The notes beneath the pieces are model-generated. The model made no database searches and was not told the DNA's origin. It saw only the letters and a list, made by a program, of their open reading frames with translations. A stretch of 64,000 nt of DNA from Rhodocollybia butyracea (taxonomy: Eukaryota; Basidiomycota; Agaricomycetes; Agaricales; Omphalotaceae): the NCBI GenBank assembly GCA_015501585.1, contig JADNRY010000097.1:146821-210820 (forward strand). Reading direction: 5' to 3'. Of this stretch, positions 22,304 through 35,092 are shown piece after piece (position 1 is the first letter of the stretch; each line of letters begins with the position of its first letter). The translations under genes were made by a program, and so were the position numbers.

Positions 22304-23738
22304 TGCTCGGAATATTTTGTAGTACTAGTACCGTAACTTTACGCCGTCCTTTCGTAGCTTTTTTGGTTAAGGCTCTCATTATGGTACATGACTTGATTTT
22401 TTCCTGCCCAGATCTACAAATTGAGATACTTATCTATTTCAGAGCACCCGACTTTCCAAGAATTTAAGCTAACCTGGGAGCTAACGCTTACACCGTGAGC
22501 GCTGTCTTGAGGATCAGAAACTCCTAACTCTTCCAGAGCCTACTTCACGTGTGTCGTTTAACAACTCCGAACGTACGTGTACGCGGTCTAACTATTCCCT
22601 GATCCATCGTATGTATTGCTTCGCTCAAGCCACAGCCATAGTCGACCCAGTTTATCTCCTGGGCACTCCCGAAGATGCTGCAGCAATGCTTACACGGGAG
22701 CGCAAACAACTCGGCGTATCAATAACAAATCCTATAAGTACCTGTAAGTAAATCAACACTAGTTAGGTCACCGGTACATCGATATAAAAAGACTCACCTT
22801 CAGAAGTACAGGAGGGTGCAAACAGCTGAGGATAACCAGAAGGGACTATTAAAGTATATAACGATACGGGCTGTGGCGCGCTATCTCAATAGTCGTTTCC
22901 GGACTAAAACCCCAGCCGGCGCAAATGCAAGACTGTGCCAGCCGGTGTACAAAACCGAGGTGCGGGTTTTGGGTACACGATACCTCAAAACGTGTGTCCG
23001 AGTGAACAGAATCTTCAAAAATGGCTTCACAGCCTAAACACCACTACTCAGACGATGCACCCGCCCATCTTCCCTTCGCCGCCTGAGATCAACTAATGAG
23101 CGTTTGAACTCTTGGAACATTCCGAGATGACCCTCAATACAACTTGAATGATATGGGCTAATACATATGAGCCGATTGCCGACTGATAACTTGAAGCGCT
23201 GGCGCGGTCAAAGCAACACATATCTTCCCAAAAACGTCAAAGAAAAAAATGCAACGATTGAATGCAGTTGAGTAACTAAACATACATATGGTATAACATA
23301 AAATATACAACGTTGACCAGCGTACCTTCAAAACAAGCAAGAAAAAAATACATTCTGAGCATCAAGCACCATGCGATGGGAGAGTGGAAACGACAAAAAA
23401 AAAATCAAATCAAAATCTAAGTAAAACAAGAAAAAAAAAAGGATTCTAAATTATCCAAGAATACCAAACGATCGCGAGGACAATGAACGGTTCTAGCCGG
23501 GAAAAGACAGGATACAAGCAAGCAAAACAAACAAACAGGAAAGCAATAGCGACATCTAGCAGATACAAGAACAAGCATAAGAAAAACATAGAAACATAGA
23601 AAGACCAAATCCCTCGAGGACGGTCTAGTCGTAAATAGAGCAGTAATGGTATGGTATAAATTCGCCCTCTCGGAGGTGCGGTCATTGTGTGTACAAACCA
23701 ACGCAGCGCGGTGCGACACTGGGTTCACACAAGTAGTT
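22304..23738. other. Intergenic, small unassigned frame
   Basis: A frame at 22551-22751 encodes IVDPVYLLGTPEDAAAMLTR, which looks protein-like but has no partner exons. About 23400-23740 is the A-rich 3' flank of the ferric reductase, resembling 20200-20344. Nothing else is seen. Confidence 0.3.
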
Positions 23739-25950
23739 TTACCATCCAAAGGTTCTAAGTGGCGAAAAAAAATCGAGTTTTAGTACACCAAGCATGTAAC
23801 GCAGGGGCAGTAGAAGAACGTACTCGTTATGAATTTCGATACCGCCAACCTGGTTTCTCCTGACGGGATCTACCTTCCCTACTTCTACGGTAACGGAATC
23901 CGACAATCCTACCGGTCCACAGACACCTAAAAAATTTCGATAAGCCCCTTCTGGTAACACCGAGTAAGAAGAGTCAAGAAAAATCCACACACCTACTATG
24001 ACACCGGTGATCTTCTCGGTATTCTTCACACCGGTCCCGTAAGCTACAGCCCTCTCAATGGAAGCTTCAATAATCTTCGACACTTTCGGGCGCCCGGGAG
24101 CCAACGTAAGAGAAGTAGACCTGAAGAAATCGTCCGAAAACGGGAACTTTCCAATTGGGGCACGAGTGTAGAAGACGGATATCCGAATAGGCGTGAAGAC
24201 ACTTTGTTGGACCAGGGAAGTCAATAAAGGAAGGAGGGGGACCAACGAGGCTATTAAACGAAATTGGTTGAAAAAGAAAAGGAGAACGCGAGTGTAGAAA
24301 CGTACATGGATCTTGAACACTCCACACCAAGTGGATAACCTTGACGCGACTGTGGCCTTCTAGGTCCTTCTGAATGAGATCCTGGATCGCGGAAAGAGCG
24401 AACGTGATACCGCTTCCGCCGGCAACGAAAACAGCGGCAGAAAAACTCGAAAAGATCCGGTGCCCAGGACCGCCTACACGGCTCAATAGTGAGCATTGAC
24501 CAGAGAAAAAAAAGAAAAGTTCTTACCATAGGGACCATCAATGCAAACCTTGACTTTCCTCGCGTTATCGCCGCCCTCATACTCGCTCGATTTTGCCAGA
24601 TCATACAACTTGTTCGTCCAATCGCCGGCCTTCTTGCACATCAGAATCATGCCTTCCTCGCCCTTGACGATGGAAGCGATAGTGAAAGGATGGACTTCGA
24701 ATATCCCGATTCCCATTCCGGTGGAGAGTACACGCAAGCGAATATGTTGTCCAGCGCGCCATCCGTCGTTGATAGAGCGTATTTCCACGCGGGTGACTCC
24801 TAGTTCGGGCAGTGGCGAATAGTGGCGGTTGCAACACGTGTCTTGATCCAACGCATGAGGATGTCGAACACGAAGAGGGCGACGGCGGCGAGGACGTAGG
24901 GCACTGTAGCGGGGTTATGTGACACAATCTAAGTAACACGTTTAGACAACATAATCGAGGGAGGTGGAGGAAAGACTAACCGCTGGGAGGATAAGTATGA
25001 AGCTGATTATGTGGGTGGAGAGGAACATGTTGTAAAATTTATCCCGCATCCAACGCGTTGAGAAAAGGACAAGGACATCGGCGCAAATGAGTGCGATAAG
25101 ACCCCAGTAGTTGGATGGTACAGCGATCTGGTTCATGAACACTCCTTCGAGGTTCCATTTGTAGACTTTGAAAGCAAACATAAGTTGATTATGGACAACG
25201 CAACGTAAAGCTATACTAAAAGCTTACTATAGCCGAGCCGTGAATGTTGACTGAGAGGACGACGACGCGACCGATGACACGGTGAAGGATATGAACCTGC
25301 GCAACAGAAAAACTCAAGCCAAATTTGAGAGATCATCGAGAAACGACTAACCTGTTCATAACCAGCGCCGAGGAACAATCCCAGAAGGTTGTTCTTCGTC
25401 GAAAAAGCGAACACGAAAGGCAATTGAGATACACCGATCCATCCGTAACGGATAGGATCAGTGAACGGGTTCGTTTTATAGAACGCAGGATAAAAGAGCG
25501 TAGAGAGATATATCACAATGATAATGACTTGGAGAACGGACATCCCAGGGCTAAAACGAGTATGCAAAACTTGAAGAACACTTTGCAGAAAACGCGGGCA
25601 TGCGGAGACATGAGGCGGGTACGACGGATCTATTCCCTTCTCGTTGACGCGATGAGCAGAGGACCAATGGGAATCATCCGTAGCCAAATCCCGATGGTGG
25701 GTTCCAGCCTGAGAGTTGAATTCGACTCTGCGACCTGCGCTTCGTCGAAGATTTGTATGCGAAAGAATAAACCCATTAGACCATTCTGAAAACCTCCACA
25801 GACGGGCCAAAAAGCGGGGCAGCCGGAAAAGGACTACGGTTGCGAAGATTGCGAGGAGAAAAAGATTGATGTGGTAGACGAGAGTAGCTGGATTTGCGCT
25901 ACTTTCGAAAGAGATAACAGTGGTGCTGTGACTGCAGCGTAGGAAGCCAT
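23739..25950 (-). CDS. Ferric reductase (FRE-type), three one-base lesions
   Basis: Membrane flavocytochrome that would reduce extracellular Fe(III) with cytosolic NADPH. Likely start at 25950 (MASYAAVTAPL). Then a membrane helix YHINLFLLAIFATVVLFRLP, further helices around GMSVLQVIIIVIYLSTLFYP, heme-region histidines (VHILHRVIGRVVVLSVNIHG, later STHIISFILILPA), FAD motif FEVHPFTIASIV, FVAGGSGITFAL for NADPH, and VGVCGPVGLSD near the end. A last intron joins HNE to the family-typical TFGW terminus at 23739. Most exons join in phase, but the frame needs one base at three places: near 25905-25920, at the exon end 25227/25228 (ATA|GTAAGC, one G short) and near 24810-24816 (one C short before PLPELGVTRVEI). 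Either assembly indels or early pseudogene. About 590 residues. Confidence 0.8.
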
Positions 25951-26097
25951 GAATGCAAGTGAATGGAAAAGTTAAACGAGAGGAATTGCTAGTACAAGAC
26001 TAGACTAAGGGAAATCTAAGTTGGTTGTTCGTGACAAACTCGTTCGCTGGAAAGGAATTGGGTGCGACAAGGGAGTCACGGAGCAACCAGCAAGTCC

Positions 26098-26106
26098 TTA
26101 TAAATA
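26098..26106 (-). promoter_or_regulatory. Possible TATA box of ferric reductase
   Basis: TATTTATAA on the minus strand, about 150 bp upstream of the start at 25950. No GATA-type iron site was found in the 400 bp upstream. Confidence 0.3.
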
Positions 26107-26109
26107 CAA

Positions 26110-27339
26110 AAACGAACATGATGAACGTTACAGCATCATGCCCTACACGTTCACGGCCGTAATCCGGAGGAAAAACCTTTGTACAGAAGATCAGTGACCA
26201 TTTTTAGAAGTTTTTCGGTCCTGATCCGCTTATCGCTCCAAGTCAGGCTCCACGTTGCTACGGACCAGCCTGGAAATCTGGGAATGTTCTGCCCCTGTGC
26301 CCCTGTATGTAGCTCGGTCCTCCTGTGTAACTTACATACGTCGGTAGCAAGGCACGGCCTCTGATAGTTTTGGTAACCCCCGGAGATCATCGGTCCTCAA
26401 ATCATTCCAGTAACATTCCAGTACCTCGAGAGATGCCCGGTGATTGAGACCGAGGATACAATTAATTAACGATACGATACCTCGAAACTTGTGAAGACGA
26501 AACTTGAACTCGGTCATGATACTTACCTATTCACGAGTCGATATCTCCTTGGGCTTGTCGGTTAGGTACGCCGATGCCGTTTTAGCAGCAATGTAAGTAT
26601 GAAAGGTTGTTTCTAGGGGGAAATATTAATCTTCCAATAACGATTTCTTGTCGCAAAGACTTACGATGAGAAGCGCAGCTAATAGTAGTACTCTGATTCG
26701 AAGCAACGTCTCTCAAGATTAAATCTTAATCAACAGTGCCTAACGAGTTGTAAACGAGAGAACCAAAATCAACTCACTAGAATGTTTGCAACGAGTTCGC
26801 AACATAGCGTTACTAGGACATCATAAATCTACTACCGCCGTCAGTGGCGCCCAGCCCAAGCACTCGAACACGGCGAGCTGAAAGCGATACCAGAGCGGCA
26901 CCACGGAAGGCCTCCCGAGGCTCGAATCCTCGGTGTCACAGCCGACTTTGGATCCTCATACTAGTAGTATGTTCAGCCTGTGAACTGATTATCATAGTAA
27001 GACGCTCGGGAACGCGAGTTGCGCTGTTAAGCATACTAAGAACCAAAGCTTTTTCTCTTCGCGCGAAGTCACGATGACGTGTCTTGAGCAAAGTCGAGAG
27101 ATTCTGTACAAATACAGTGAGTGTTCAAACGTTCAATATTCAATATCAATGTTCAGATCATCAGAGTCCAGTTTGAGAGCAACGGATTTCGATTCGGGCT
27201 TGATTAGTTTCCTGACTATGAGCTATGTGCGCGCAGTCCGACATATCCTCGGGGATACAGTCGGTGAGAGGCTGTACTTCTCACCTTGAGGCAATCAAAC
27301 TTCTCCTGCGCCTGACATTAAGATATACCATCAGTGCTA
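26110..27339. other. Intergenic, no supported gene
   Basis: Only short frames. A tRNA T-arm-like hairpin near 26920-26941 is not part of a foldable tRNA (see rejected items). Confidence 0.3.
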
Positions 27340-28118
27340 ATGAAACTCGCAGACCACGCCCAAGATGCGTTGGAAACCGAGAAGAGAATCCTGTGCTTTT
27401 CGGAGCATATTAGCACGTTGCCTGCGAGTGTCATGTATCTGTTTGTCCAAAGCCGGCTACTGGAAGTACTGGAGGAGAACGAGTGAGATGGCTTGTTGTA
27501 CAGCTTCACCAGCGCTAATTTGATGAGCTCAGGCGCTTACTGGGTCCCATGACTGTATATCGCCCCAACTTCCAAGCGCATATCTTGTTCTTTTACTCGC
27601 GTACCAATATCACAAGCCACAACTGATTTCGGGCAGAATGGATGCATTGAAGGACGAAATATATGCCTTGAACAACAGAATGGATGCATTAACGAAAGAA
27701 TTGCACATTGTGAGCCCTGCCAAACTAATAGGGGTTGTACAACGCCGACTAAAGCACGTTATCCAGAGTTTGAATTCCCAGAGGGTGACGGGCGAAGATA
27801 TTCCTTACAAGGAGATTCAATCTATTGATGGGTCGTTCCCGAACCAGGCAAACGTATGTTCTGAGTTGGTTCTGAGCGAACGTTCTGGACCTTGACTTAT
27901 CCTTCTTTAATCAGGGCGCTCGGTCAGCTCTCCCTCCCATTCACAACATCATGGATCTACACAATCTGACTCCGGCAGAACTTGCACATTATTTGCATGG
28001 TCACGGACTCTCTGAAGATCCTGCCGCCACGAGCAGGGACATATTGGCTCGAGCCATTGGCTGTACTGTGTTCCGTGCCTGGCAAGTCTTCCTATCATCC
28101 CAATGTTGCAGCATCTGA
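27340..28118 (+). CDS. Uncharacterised helical protein
   Basis: Exon 1 (27340-27482) starts MKLADHAQDALETEKRILCF and ends RLLEVLEENE. An intron (27483-27532) joins in phase to RLLGPMTVYRPNFQAHILFF. The exon from 27637 (MDALKDEIYALNNRMDALTK) is a clear heptad-like coiled coil, continuing KLIGVVQRRLKHVIQSLNSQ. A phase-0 intron (27856-27915) leads to GARSALPPIHNIMDLHNLTP and AELAHYLHGHGLSED, with a stop at 28116-28118. The join between exons 2 and 3 (intron 27601-27636) is one base out of phase, again with a single G before the donor. Highly helical, no signal peptide, no known domain. The repeated MDAL motif in the coiled coil and in-phase outer joins support a real or recently lost gene of about 210 residues. 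Confidence 0.45.
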
Positions 28119-28955
28119 TTGCGATTTATCTGTAGATATCGCTTTAGTTGCAGATGCAACGTGTGTAGATAGACAATAGACGATGTAACATTATTCGAAC
28201 TTTCCAGCAATTGGCATACTCTTCCCTTGGATCTTTGACTCGATGTGAGTTTCAACACGCGCCGAAGTTTTTTGTATTCATCTGCCATTTGCGCGCGCGA
28301 TCCCATGAGCACTTTGTTCCCCTAGTTTCCCCTAGTGTCTTCTTTTTTCCTGGTCGCTTCTTTCTAGAAGCTTTTGACAACCAAGTAGCTTGCACGACTC
28401 CACTAAACTGCGGTTGAAAACAGTTGCCGCTGAGCCTCCCACACGACGCGACGCGCGAAACCCACAGGTGACTAGTGATTCATACAACGATGGCCTGTCC
28501 ACGGAAAACCAAAGCTCGGTCCATGTTTTTTTTCTGTGTTATCTACCAACTAACCCTTTTTATGTAGGCTATCTTTACTTCGGACGCTAACTGGACTCTG
28601 GATGCTCAATATCCTAAAGCCCAAAAGTCCACTGTAATAGATTTATTCAACGTGTCGCGCGGCCTCTCTTACAACGTAAATACTTGCTTCATGGCTCAAT
28701 ATGTGTCTCCAATGCCTAACCTCCAATGCTATCTCTTCTAAACCTCTCAGGTACATCTACTGCAACACGGTTCTCCTCCTGTGGGCTATCGAACGAATTA
28801 ACTCCTGCGGGCCATCGAACGAATTGATCGTATCTCGGACAATACATCTATTATCTGGCTATCCCGATTTGGAATCGTCCAAGCCATGGAAAGTCTCAAG
28901 AACGTTGTGTATATTGTATGTCATGTCGGCGAGTTGATGAGAGTCGGATGTTTAG
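28119..28955. other. Intergenic, no supported gene
   Basis: A short tandem duplication (GGGCTATCGAACGAATT at about 28788 and GGGCCATCGAACGAATT at about 28809) is visible. Downstream, one frame reads IIWLSRFGIVQAMESLKNVV, protein-like but isolated. Confidence 0.25.
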
Positions 28956-28959
28956 TGGT

Positions 28960-29060
28960 GTAAGAGTTTGTGGGGCGGAGAGAAGGGAGTGTGCGGCGGC
29001 TTCGCTTACATCAAGTTCCACTTCGGCGCAGCTATTATCGAGCTGGAGAGGTATGAAATA
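28960..29060 (-). pseudogene. Fragment of DENND6-like first exon
   Basis: The minus strand encodes LQLDNSCAEVELDVSEAA, almost the same as LQLDNSYEEELDVSEAG in the first exon of the gene at 40755. Only this short piece is recognisable; the next codons diverge. It lies directly beside the HNH-family gene. Confidence 0.5.
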
Positions 29061-29134
29061 GAGATTCGAGAATATAATACACAATTACACCACTAGGGCC
29101 CTTCTTCTTTCGACACCGCAGGTTACAAAATCTG

Positions 29135-30380
29135 TCAAAGTCCAACAAACGACTGCTGCCACTCCCGTACCTTAGCCATCTGCTGAGGCTTGATGATTTC
29201 CTGTCTTTTGAGCTGTTCTTCTTCGAAAGTAGGAGCCAATTCAGGATTTGCCATCCGTGTAAAGTTCCAAAGCGCAGCAGTACTTATAATATCAGGAAGA
29301 TCGGAGTCAATTGCTTCCAAATCTGCAGCGCGTTTATCCCGCTTGCTATCTTGACGACGTTTTATTTCATCAGCTTTCTTTTCCTCCGTGTTTTGTGCAG
29401 TGTGGGGTCCCTCCCGTGTAAGAAATTCCTTAAAAGATTTAACCCCCCAGAGTTTCACAACCGTGCAAGCGTATAGATGATTGAGGATGAGTTTCGAAGG
29501 GTTCGCGGATTCACCCTCGCTCCATTCCAGGTCGGCGTTGATGTTGTGAGCGGGGTCGTCGGCTTTCAAAGACTGTAGAGTCATCAAGTGATGGTTGGGA
29601 TCATCGCGCCGGCTTTGGTGAAGATTTGGTCGAAAAGGAACATGTTGGTTTCCCAACTTCCACGTTGGAGTCTGTAAGTGAAGGTGACACTCAGCCACAT
29701 TGCAAGATACAAGGGAGCTAGGAGCACATACGCAAAGTATCGAGAAGGGAGTGCGGGTTTTGTTTAGCACTTGGTGAATACCTGCATTAACTAGTCTGTT
29801 TCGCTGATCGTTAATATCGGAGACAATACCCTCACTCGAGCGTGCGCGCCGGCTGGTTATGTCCTTTAGATACTGATGGATCATGTTAGTATGAAGCTGG
29901 TCCAAAAGTTGGCGAAATACATTATCGCCTTTCAGTGAATTTATCAGATAAGCAGCTTGGCAGGTGGGTACTGAGGAACCAGTAAAGGTACATGCCGAAT
30001 CGCGGGTGAGAACTGTTTCCCGAAAGCCTTCATCCCTCACGCTAGTAACAGACTCTTCAGCGACCGCATATGGATCTATCCAAGAGACTATTTACCTGGT
30101 CAGAACTTAAGGGAGAAGCGTAGAAAGTGTCGCATACCGGATTGGGAGTTCACCATGTAGTAGTATTGGCCACCTGAAGGGGCTTGATCGTCGTAGTCAA
30201 CTTCGGTTTCATCGCGGAACAGGGGGCCCTCCAATCCAGTGATACCATAGGCCACAGCGCAAAGCCACCGCAGCGGAGAGGTAATACCCGATCGAGTTCT
30301 GATTTGGGAATCGTCAGCACACCCTTTTCTTGTAGCTTAGTCCCGATCATTCGCAAAGTAAGCGTGAAATCTGGAGACAT
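29135..30380 (-). CDS. HNH-endonuclease-family protein, key His replaced
   Basis: An N-terminal exon starts MSPDFTLTLRMIGTKLQEKG at 30380; a frame change near 30230 remains unresolved. The exon continues DETEVDYDDQAPSGGQYYYM, and an intron (donor GTATGC near 30135, acceptor TGGATAG) joins in phase to DPYAVAEESVTSVRDEGF. The core is RETVLTRDSACTFTGSSVPT followed by CQAAYLINSLKGDNVF. In fungal HNH proteins this place normally reads RDxxxCxxTG...C.AAHI.P..KGD; here His is Tyr and Pro is Asn, so the catalytic His appears lost. A 60-bp phase-0 intron (donor after SILC) precedes TPTWKLGNQHVPFRPN. The C-terminus is helical and charged (EEEQLKRQEIIKPQQMAKVR). Family members are nuclear or unknown in role; many are uncharacterised. 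A truncated copy lies at 53704-54290. Confidence 0.65.
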
Positions 30381-30671
30381 GTCGAAAGAAACCGGGAGCG
30401 CTAAAATAGCGACAACGGCTTCTCGGCATCAGGACGGTAAACTCATGTGATCGCCACGCGATCCCGTGTCACTAGGAATATCTCTTTGCCAACCACTTGC
30501 TTTCCTCCACTACCATCGCCCTAGCACACTGAAGATCGTCTTTTTTTCCACACAGTAAATCTCGCTACTACGGTCCAACAGAAACCCTCGAACTAGAAAT
30601 TAAGAAAGACAACACAATCGACAAATCAACAAACCGACAAACCTACAAACAACCCTCCTGATTTCCAAACG

Positions 30672-32018
30672 ATGCGGAGAGCACAATCTGTTCGGCACCA
30701 TTCAAGAGCTTCTCTCTCTGCTCTCTCTTCTACTACATCCAATTCAAACCAATTCGGCACCGCAGGCGGCCAGCTGGCGCTTCACGCAGACGATCTAGGT
30801 GTTCTTCGTGAAGGCGATGAAAGTGATGCAGATGTGCTGAGAAAACAGTTGTTGGAAAAAGACAGGGAATGTGATCGGGTGAGGATATCCTTCTTGTTTC
30901 TCAACATTTCATTTTCTTTATCTCTTAAATCGAGGCAACACGAGGTCAACACGAGATAGAAGCTAATTGTACTAACTACTGTCCTATGATTTCACAGCTC
31001 AAAACCACACTTTCTATTCTACAATCACAATTATCCGTCCGACCGCCTGTAGAACATGTTCAAGCTCTCGAGCGAGAGTACAAAGATCAAGAGTTGCTGT
31101 TACAGGGTACTCAGCGGGAAAATGAGAGATGTATGGCTGAGATGGAACGGTAGGTGTTGATCTTTTTCAAGGCTTTACGGCTCCGAGCAAGAGTCACGAA
31201 TTGCTATCGCCGACGAGGCTATTCTTTCATCATTCTTTCGTCGATTCATCCTTTCGTTCATTCGTTCATATCCTTCGATCCTTGGCCAATGAATATATAT
31301 TAATATCATTTTCTCTTTCTTTTTCCGCCTCTAGAATGAAGATCCGTGAAAAGATGCTTGAAAGAGAGTTAGCGAGATTAGCTGGGGATAATTGGCAAGT
31401 AAGTCGTTCTTCGTTCTTTTCCCAGTTCGTGCTTTTTCCTTGTTTCCTTTCGTGCTCTTCCTTCCTTCCAAGTCATAGTTTTCGTTATCGTCACCTATGC
31501 TTGCTGTCTGAGTCCACATTTCAGAACCCGAACTTGTCCACCTTCTTTTACATACTTCACGCATTCTACTAACAATGTTTCTCACCACTATCACTGCCAT
31601 CCCTCCATCCCTTCCACAGGCATCACTAGACATATCCCCCGCTCCTGCAGCTACAATTGGTACCCTCGGTAGTCGTATGCATCAACGCTCCAACACTACT
31701 TCCAGCACATCCGGCTCCACTTCGAATTCTGGATCTTTCGGATCTTCTCTTAATCCCACTCTTAATCCAACGATTAACACATCCAACGCTACCTCCGCCG
31801 CTATCCTCTCCACTGATGGTTTTACGGCCTCTCCTATCCAAGATCAAAACAGTTCACCAACGACAGATCCTGCCGCAGTCGCTACACAAATCGATAAAAT
31901 CCGCCTCTTAATCCTGGGCATGGAGACGCGGTTATCAAAACGGGAAGAGCATCTGCAGGAGATTGTTAACAGGGCGGAGGAGGAGGGAAGGAGGTGGAAG
32001 GAGGTTGGGCAGGCTTGA
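30672..32018 (+). CDS. Coiled-coil protein
   Basis: Four exons agree in phase: 30672-30878, 30998-31149, 31335-31398, 31620-32018. The start MRRAQSVRHHSRASLSALSS is basic and Ser-rich. Exons 1-3 form a continuous coiled coil: LRKQLLEKDRECDR, LKTTLSILQSQLSV, LEREYKDQELLLQGTQRENE and MKIREKMLERELARLAGDNW. Exon 4 begins ASLDISP, continues as a low-complexity Ser/Thr/Asn linker and ends in a second coil (IDKIRLLILGMETRLSKREE, IVNRAEEEGRRWKEVGQA). The DQELLLQGTQRENE / LERELARLAG pattern resembles centrosomal/ciliary coiled-coil proteins of the CEP162 type, which is only a weak guide. Length about 273 residues. No lesions; intron 4 acceptors are all standard. Confidence 0.75.
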
Positions 32019-32443
32019 GGCTTCGATCTGGTGTGTTTGTTTCGTGCTGTGTTTTTTATTTTGTTGGAGAGTATGATCAGTCTTTGGATAATGTATAATT
32101 TTCTGCTATCGTTCGTTCGCATCTTACTCGTCATATATATACATACGTATGCATGTATTTGTACTGCTATCTCAAATCTTATCGCTTTGTAGTAACCTCA
32201 AAACCATGTGTTTGACAAGTCAAGAGAAACCCGAGGGGCTTTCCGGCCAGAAACGTCCCAGGCTGTAAAATAACCGTGACGATAATGCGTAGCTATTTAT
32301 TAAGTACCCAGAACAGAAAAACAAAGAAAAAATCTATGGATGTGGATATCAGTGAACATGAATACATGTCTACTTTTGATAGTGAGAAGATCAACTTTCA
32401 AACGTCGTTACTCGTGAAGGGAGTACAGAATTACATGTGAACT

Positions 32444-35018
32444 TCATTGGTTGGCCTTTTCGACATCAGCTATCGCTCCAGTCGCATTAACATCTTCAAC
32501 GTCGTTATGCCTACATTACAAGTAAAAAAACCACAGTTCAGAATAGAACTTCGTATGGTGTTGCGAATACGCACCTATCAGAGAGATACATATCCTTCAC
32601 AAAGAATGACAACACAACGGGAATAACCGAGATGACTGTAGCGACAACGAGGAGGATTTTCATCGTGTAGTCGTATGATTTTATCTGTTAGAGGGAGGCA
32701 TTAGCGAGGGAGCGAAGAAAGGAAAGAACTTGGAGGGTAAGAGTGCTCACAATTCCTTCATAAACCGGCTCATTCGTCCGATACGTAACCGCTGTTGTAA
32801 TACTCGCATAGATCCCCTCGATCTGCGTAGATGTTAATAGTCCTTGTAGGTTCGTAGCCAACTGCTTCGGCATGTAGTCTCTCCAGATTGCGGCGGCGAT
32901 TGCGGAACCGACGGCGTTCTACAGCAGGAAGGTTTAAGTGCAGATACAAAGCTAACTTGAGATGAGACGCTCACCCCAATAGCAGCCCACAACAACACAA
33001 ACGCAGTAGCTGTTCCCAAATCCTGATGTCTCACACTCCCCTGCGCAAGAAGCTGCGATGAAACTGCACCGATACCTCCGCCGAGGCCTTGAAGGACTTG
33101 ACAGATTACGAGGAAGCCAGTGCTCCCATGGGCCCCTTTGGATTTGATCATGAGGCCGACTCCAAGGAGACGGATGCATAAGCCGATGGTGAGGAGCCAC
33201 TGAAGTGTTTTATGGGGAGGTCAGTTTGAAGATGATGATATAGTATAGTAGGGTAGTGCTAACCTTGGTACGACGAGTGTATGCCTGGACGAATCCGGCC
33301 AAGATACCAAAAACAGTAAGAGAGAGTGACTGTGTATACGCGAAATAGCTAGTCAAATGGTTAACATTGCTCACCCACAAGTTCAAAATACGACTCTACT
33401 CACTTTTGGTTCACAACACTCCAATCTCGAGTGACAAAGATAAAACTATACTGATATGTATACTGTAGATAAAACGACACGAAATCGAAAAAGCCGATAA
33501 AAGCCGAGAATAAGATCGTCTTGTTCTTGAAGAATGTCATTGGGAACACCGGTACTCTGGCGATACGCGCTTCGTAGGGGATTAGTGCGATGAGGATGAC
33601 ACCTCCGCAGACGAGCATGGCGATGATGTTGGGGGAGCTCCAGGTGGTGAGAGAGCCATGGACGAGAGTAAAACTACAAGGTGAAGAACGAACATCAGTG
33701 CCTTTGCGCGAGTTGAACGATAAAATAGAATGTACTGACGGAACCAACAAACAAGCCCACCCGGCAGCGAAAATCAACAACCCAACCGCATCCATATCAA
33801 TCAAGAAATGCCAAAGCCTAACGAAAAACGGTTTATCCGACACAATCCTCGGCGCATCTACTTCCCCACCAACATTAGTAGCAACAACGCCTAGCTTCCT
33901 CGCGCGATGCTGCGCCCAATAGAGCGTGACAGTAATCGGCGCGAGAGCCGCAGGAACGATGATAGCAAACATGCCGTAGCCCCATCTCCACCCAGAGCGA
34001 GCGAGCACATCGGCGGATATGTTGGAAGCTACTGCCCAGTTGACGAGAAAGGGAACGGAGTACATGGAGGAGAGAAGCGAACGCCATCGGAGAGATGTTA
34101 CGTCTCCGATGATTATCTTGGGAAGGGGGTTAGTGGATTTTGTGGATAAGGAATAGAGAAGAGGATTACCTGGATCAGGATCTCTAAGCATGAGTAACCT
34201 ACGTAGTAGATGATTCCACCTGCGGCGTAGGTGCTGATATTTGTGCATGCTGCGAGGACTGTAGGAGGCAAGATGGGTTAGCGTACTTTAGCGTCGATAC
34301 GAGGAGAGAAAGGACGTAAAGGACAACGATACTTACGGATGTATCCCAGACAGTAGAAGAACACCAAGAACGTGAATGCTTCAGCACGACCAAACGTATC
34401 TGCGATCTAAAGCGCGTGAGATGAATATCTATAAGCGGTTTCGAAGATAAGAAAACTTACTTTCGCAGCAACAGGCTTCATGCATGCCAAGATGATAGCC
34501 TAGTAATGTATCGCTCAATTAGTAACGGGAAGATATCGGGCGGGGCAGGAAAAGATCACCTGGGCTGTTGAAACGGCACCCAGAAGAGAGTGTTGATTAA
34601 AGGAAGAGGTGGCGTAGACTTGGTATATCCACGTCGTTTGGCCTAAGCATTCGGGACAGTAGGTGAACCAGTGAATAGAGTAGAAAGAGGAGCAAAGGGA
34701 ACGGCAGATACATACCATCCAAAGAATACACATACGAGATAAGCGCAACTCCAATCCAGAATGCGATTCGCGATTTCGGTCCCCTACAGCAACGACACGC
34801 GACGATCAACTCGGAAGGTAATGAAAAATTTCAGGAATGGAAATAGGCACGTACCAAACACGTTTAACAGCTTCGACTTTGGCCAGTCCCCCCGTCTGGC
34901 CCTCCCCAACGAGAGCAACATGCTGGGAGATGTGTTTCTCGCTGTAGTCGCTGGAAGAGCCTTTACGTTCGCCTTGACCCAGCTGCGGGAGATGTTCTGT
35001 ACTCATCATAGTGGACAT
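32444..35018 (-). CDS. Siderophore-iron transporter (MFS, SIT family)
   Basis: About ten exons. The N-terminus MSTMMSTEHLPQLGQGERKG is cytosolic, then helices follow: SRIAFWIGVALISYVYSLDG, TTWIYQVYATSSFNQHSLLG, the loop MKPVAAKIADTFGRAEAF (the D-x-x-GR motif after helix 2), GGIIYYVGYSCLEILIQ, and WRWGYGMFAIIVPAALAP. Later come DMDAVGLLIFAAGWACLL, IIAMLVCGGVILIALIPYEA, FDFVSFYLQYTYQYSFI, GFLVICQVLQGLGGGIGAVS and VIPVVLSFFVKDMYLSD, ending VEKANQ at 32444. The pattern Y-x-Y-x-x-D-G in helix 1 and YLQYTYQYS in the second half are typical of fungal siderophore transporters (Sit1/Mir types), which import Fe(III)-siderophores by proton symport at the plasma membrane. About 600 residues, no lesions seen. 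A palindromic GATA site lies just upstream. Confidence 0.85.
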
Positions 35019-35092
35019 GGCGACGAGCTAGTACAGTTCAAACGAGCAATTTAGATCTAGAAACTGCCCGAGTCCCAAGGGGAAGGTGAGGG

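Noticed and set aside
22551..22751. Fragment LLGTPEDAA as a luciferase-like monooxygenase
   Set aside because: The motif is too short and no neighbouring exon shows the rest of the fold.
24489..24803. Plus-strand frames opposite the ferric reductase
   Set aside because: Shadow of the FAD-domain exon on the other strand; no domain and no splice sites.
26838..26950. Possible tRNA gene: CCGAGGCTCGAATCCTCGG looks like a T-arm with a B-box
   Set aside because: No matching 5' acceptor strand, no proper A-box and no anticodon arm could be placed upstream; probably a chance hairpin.
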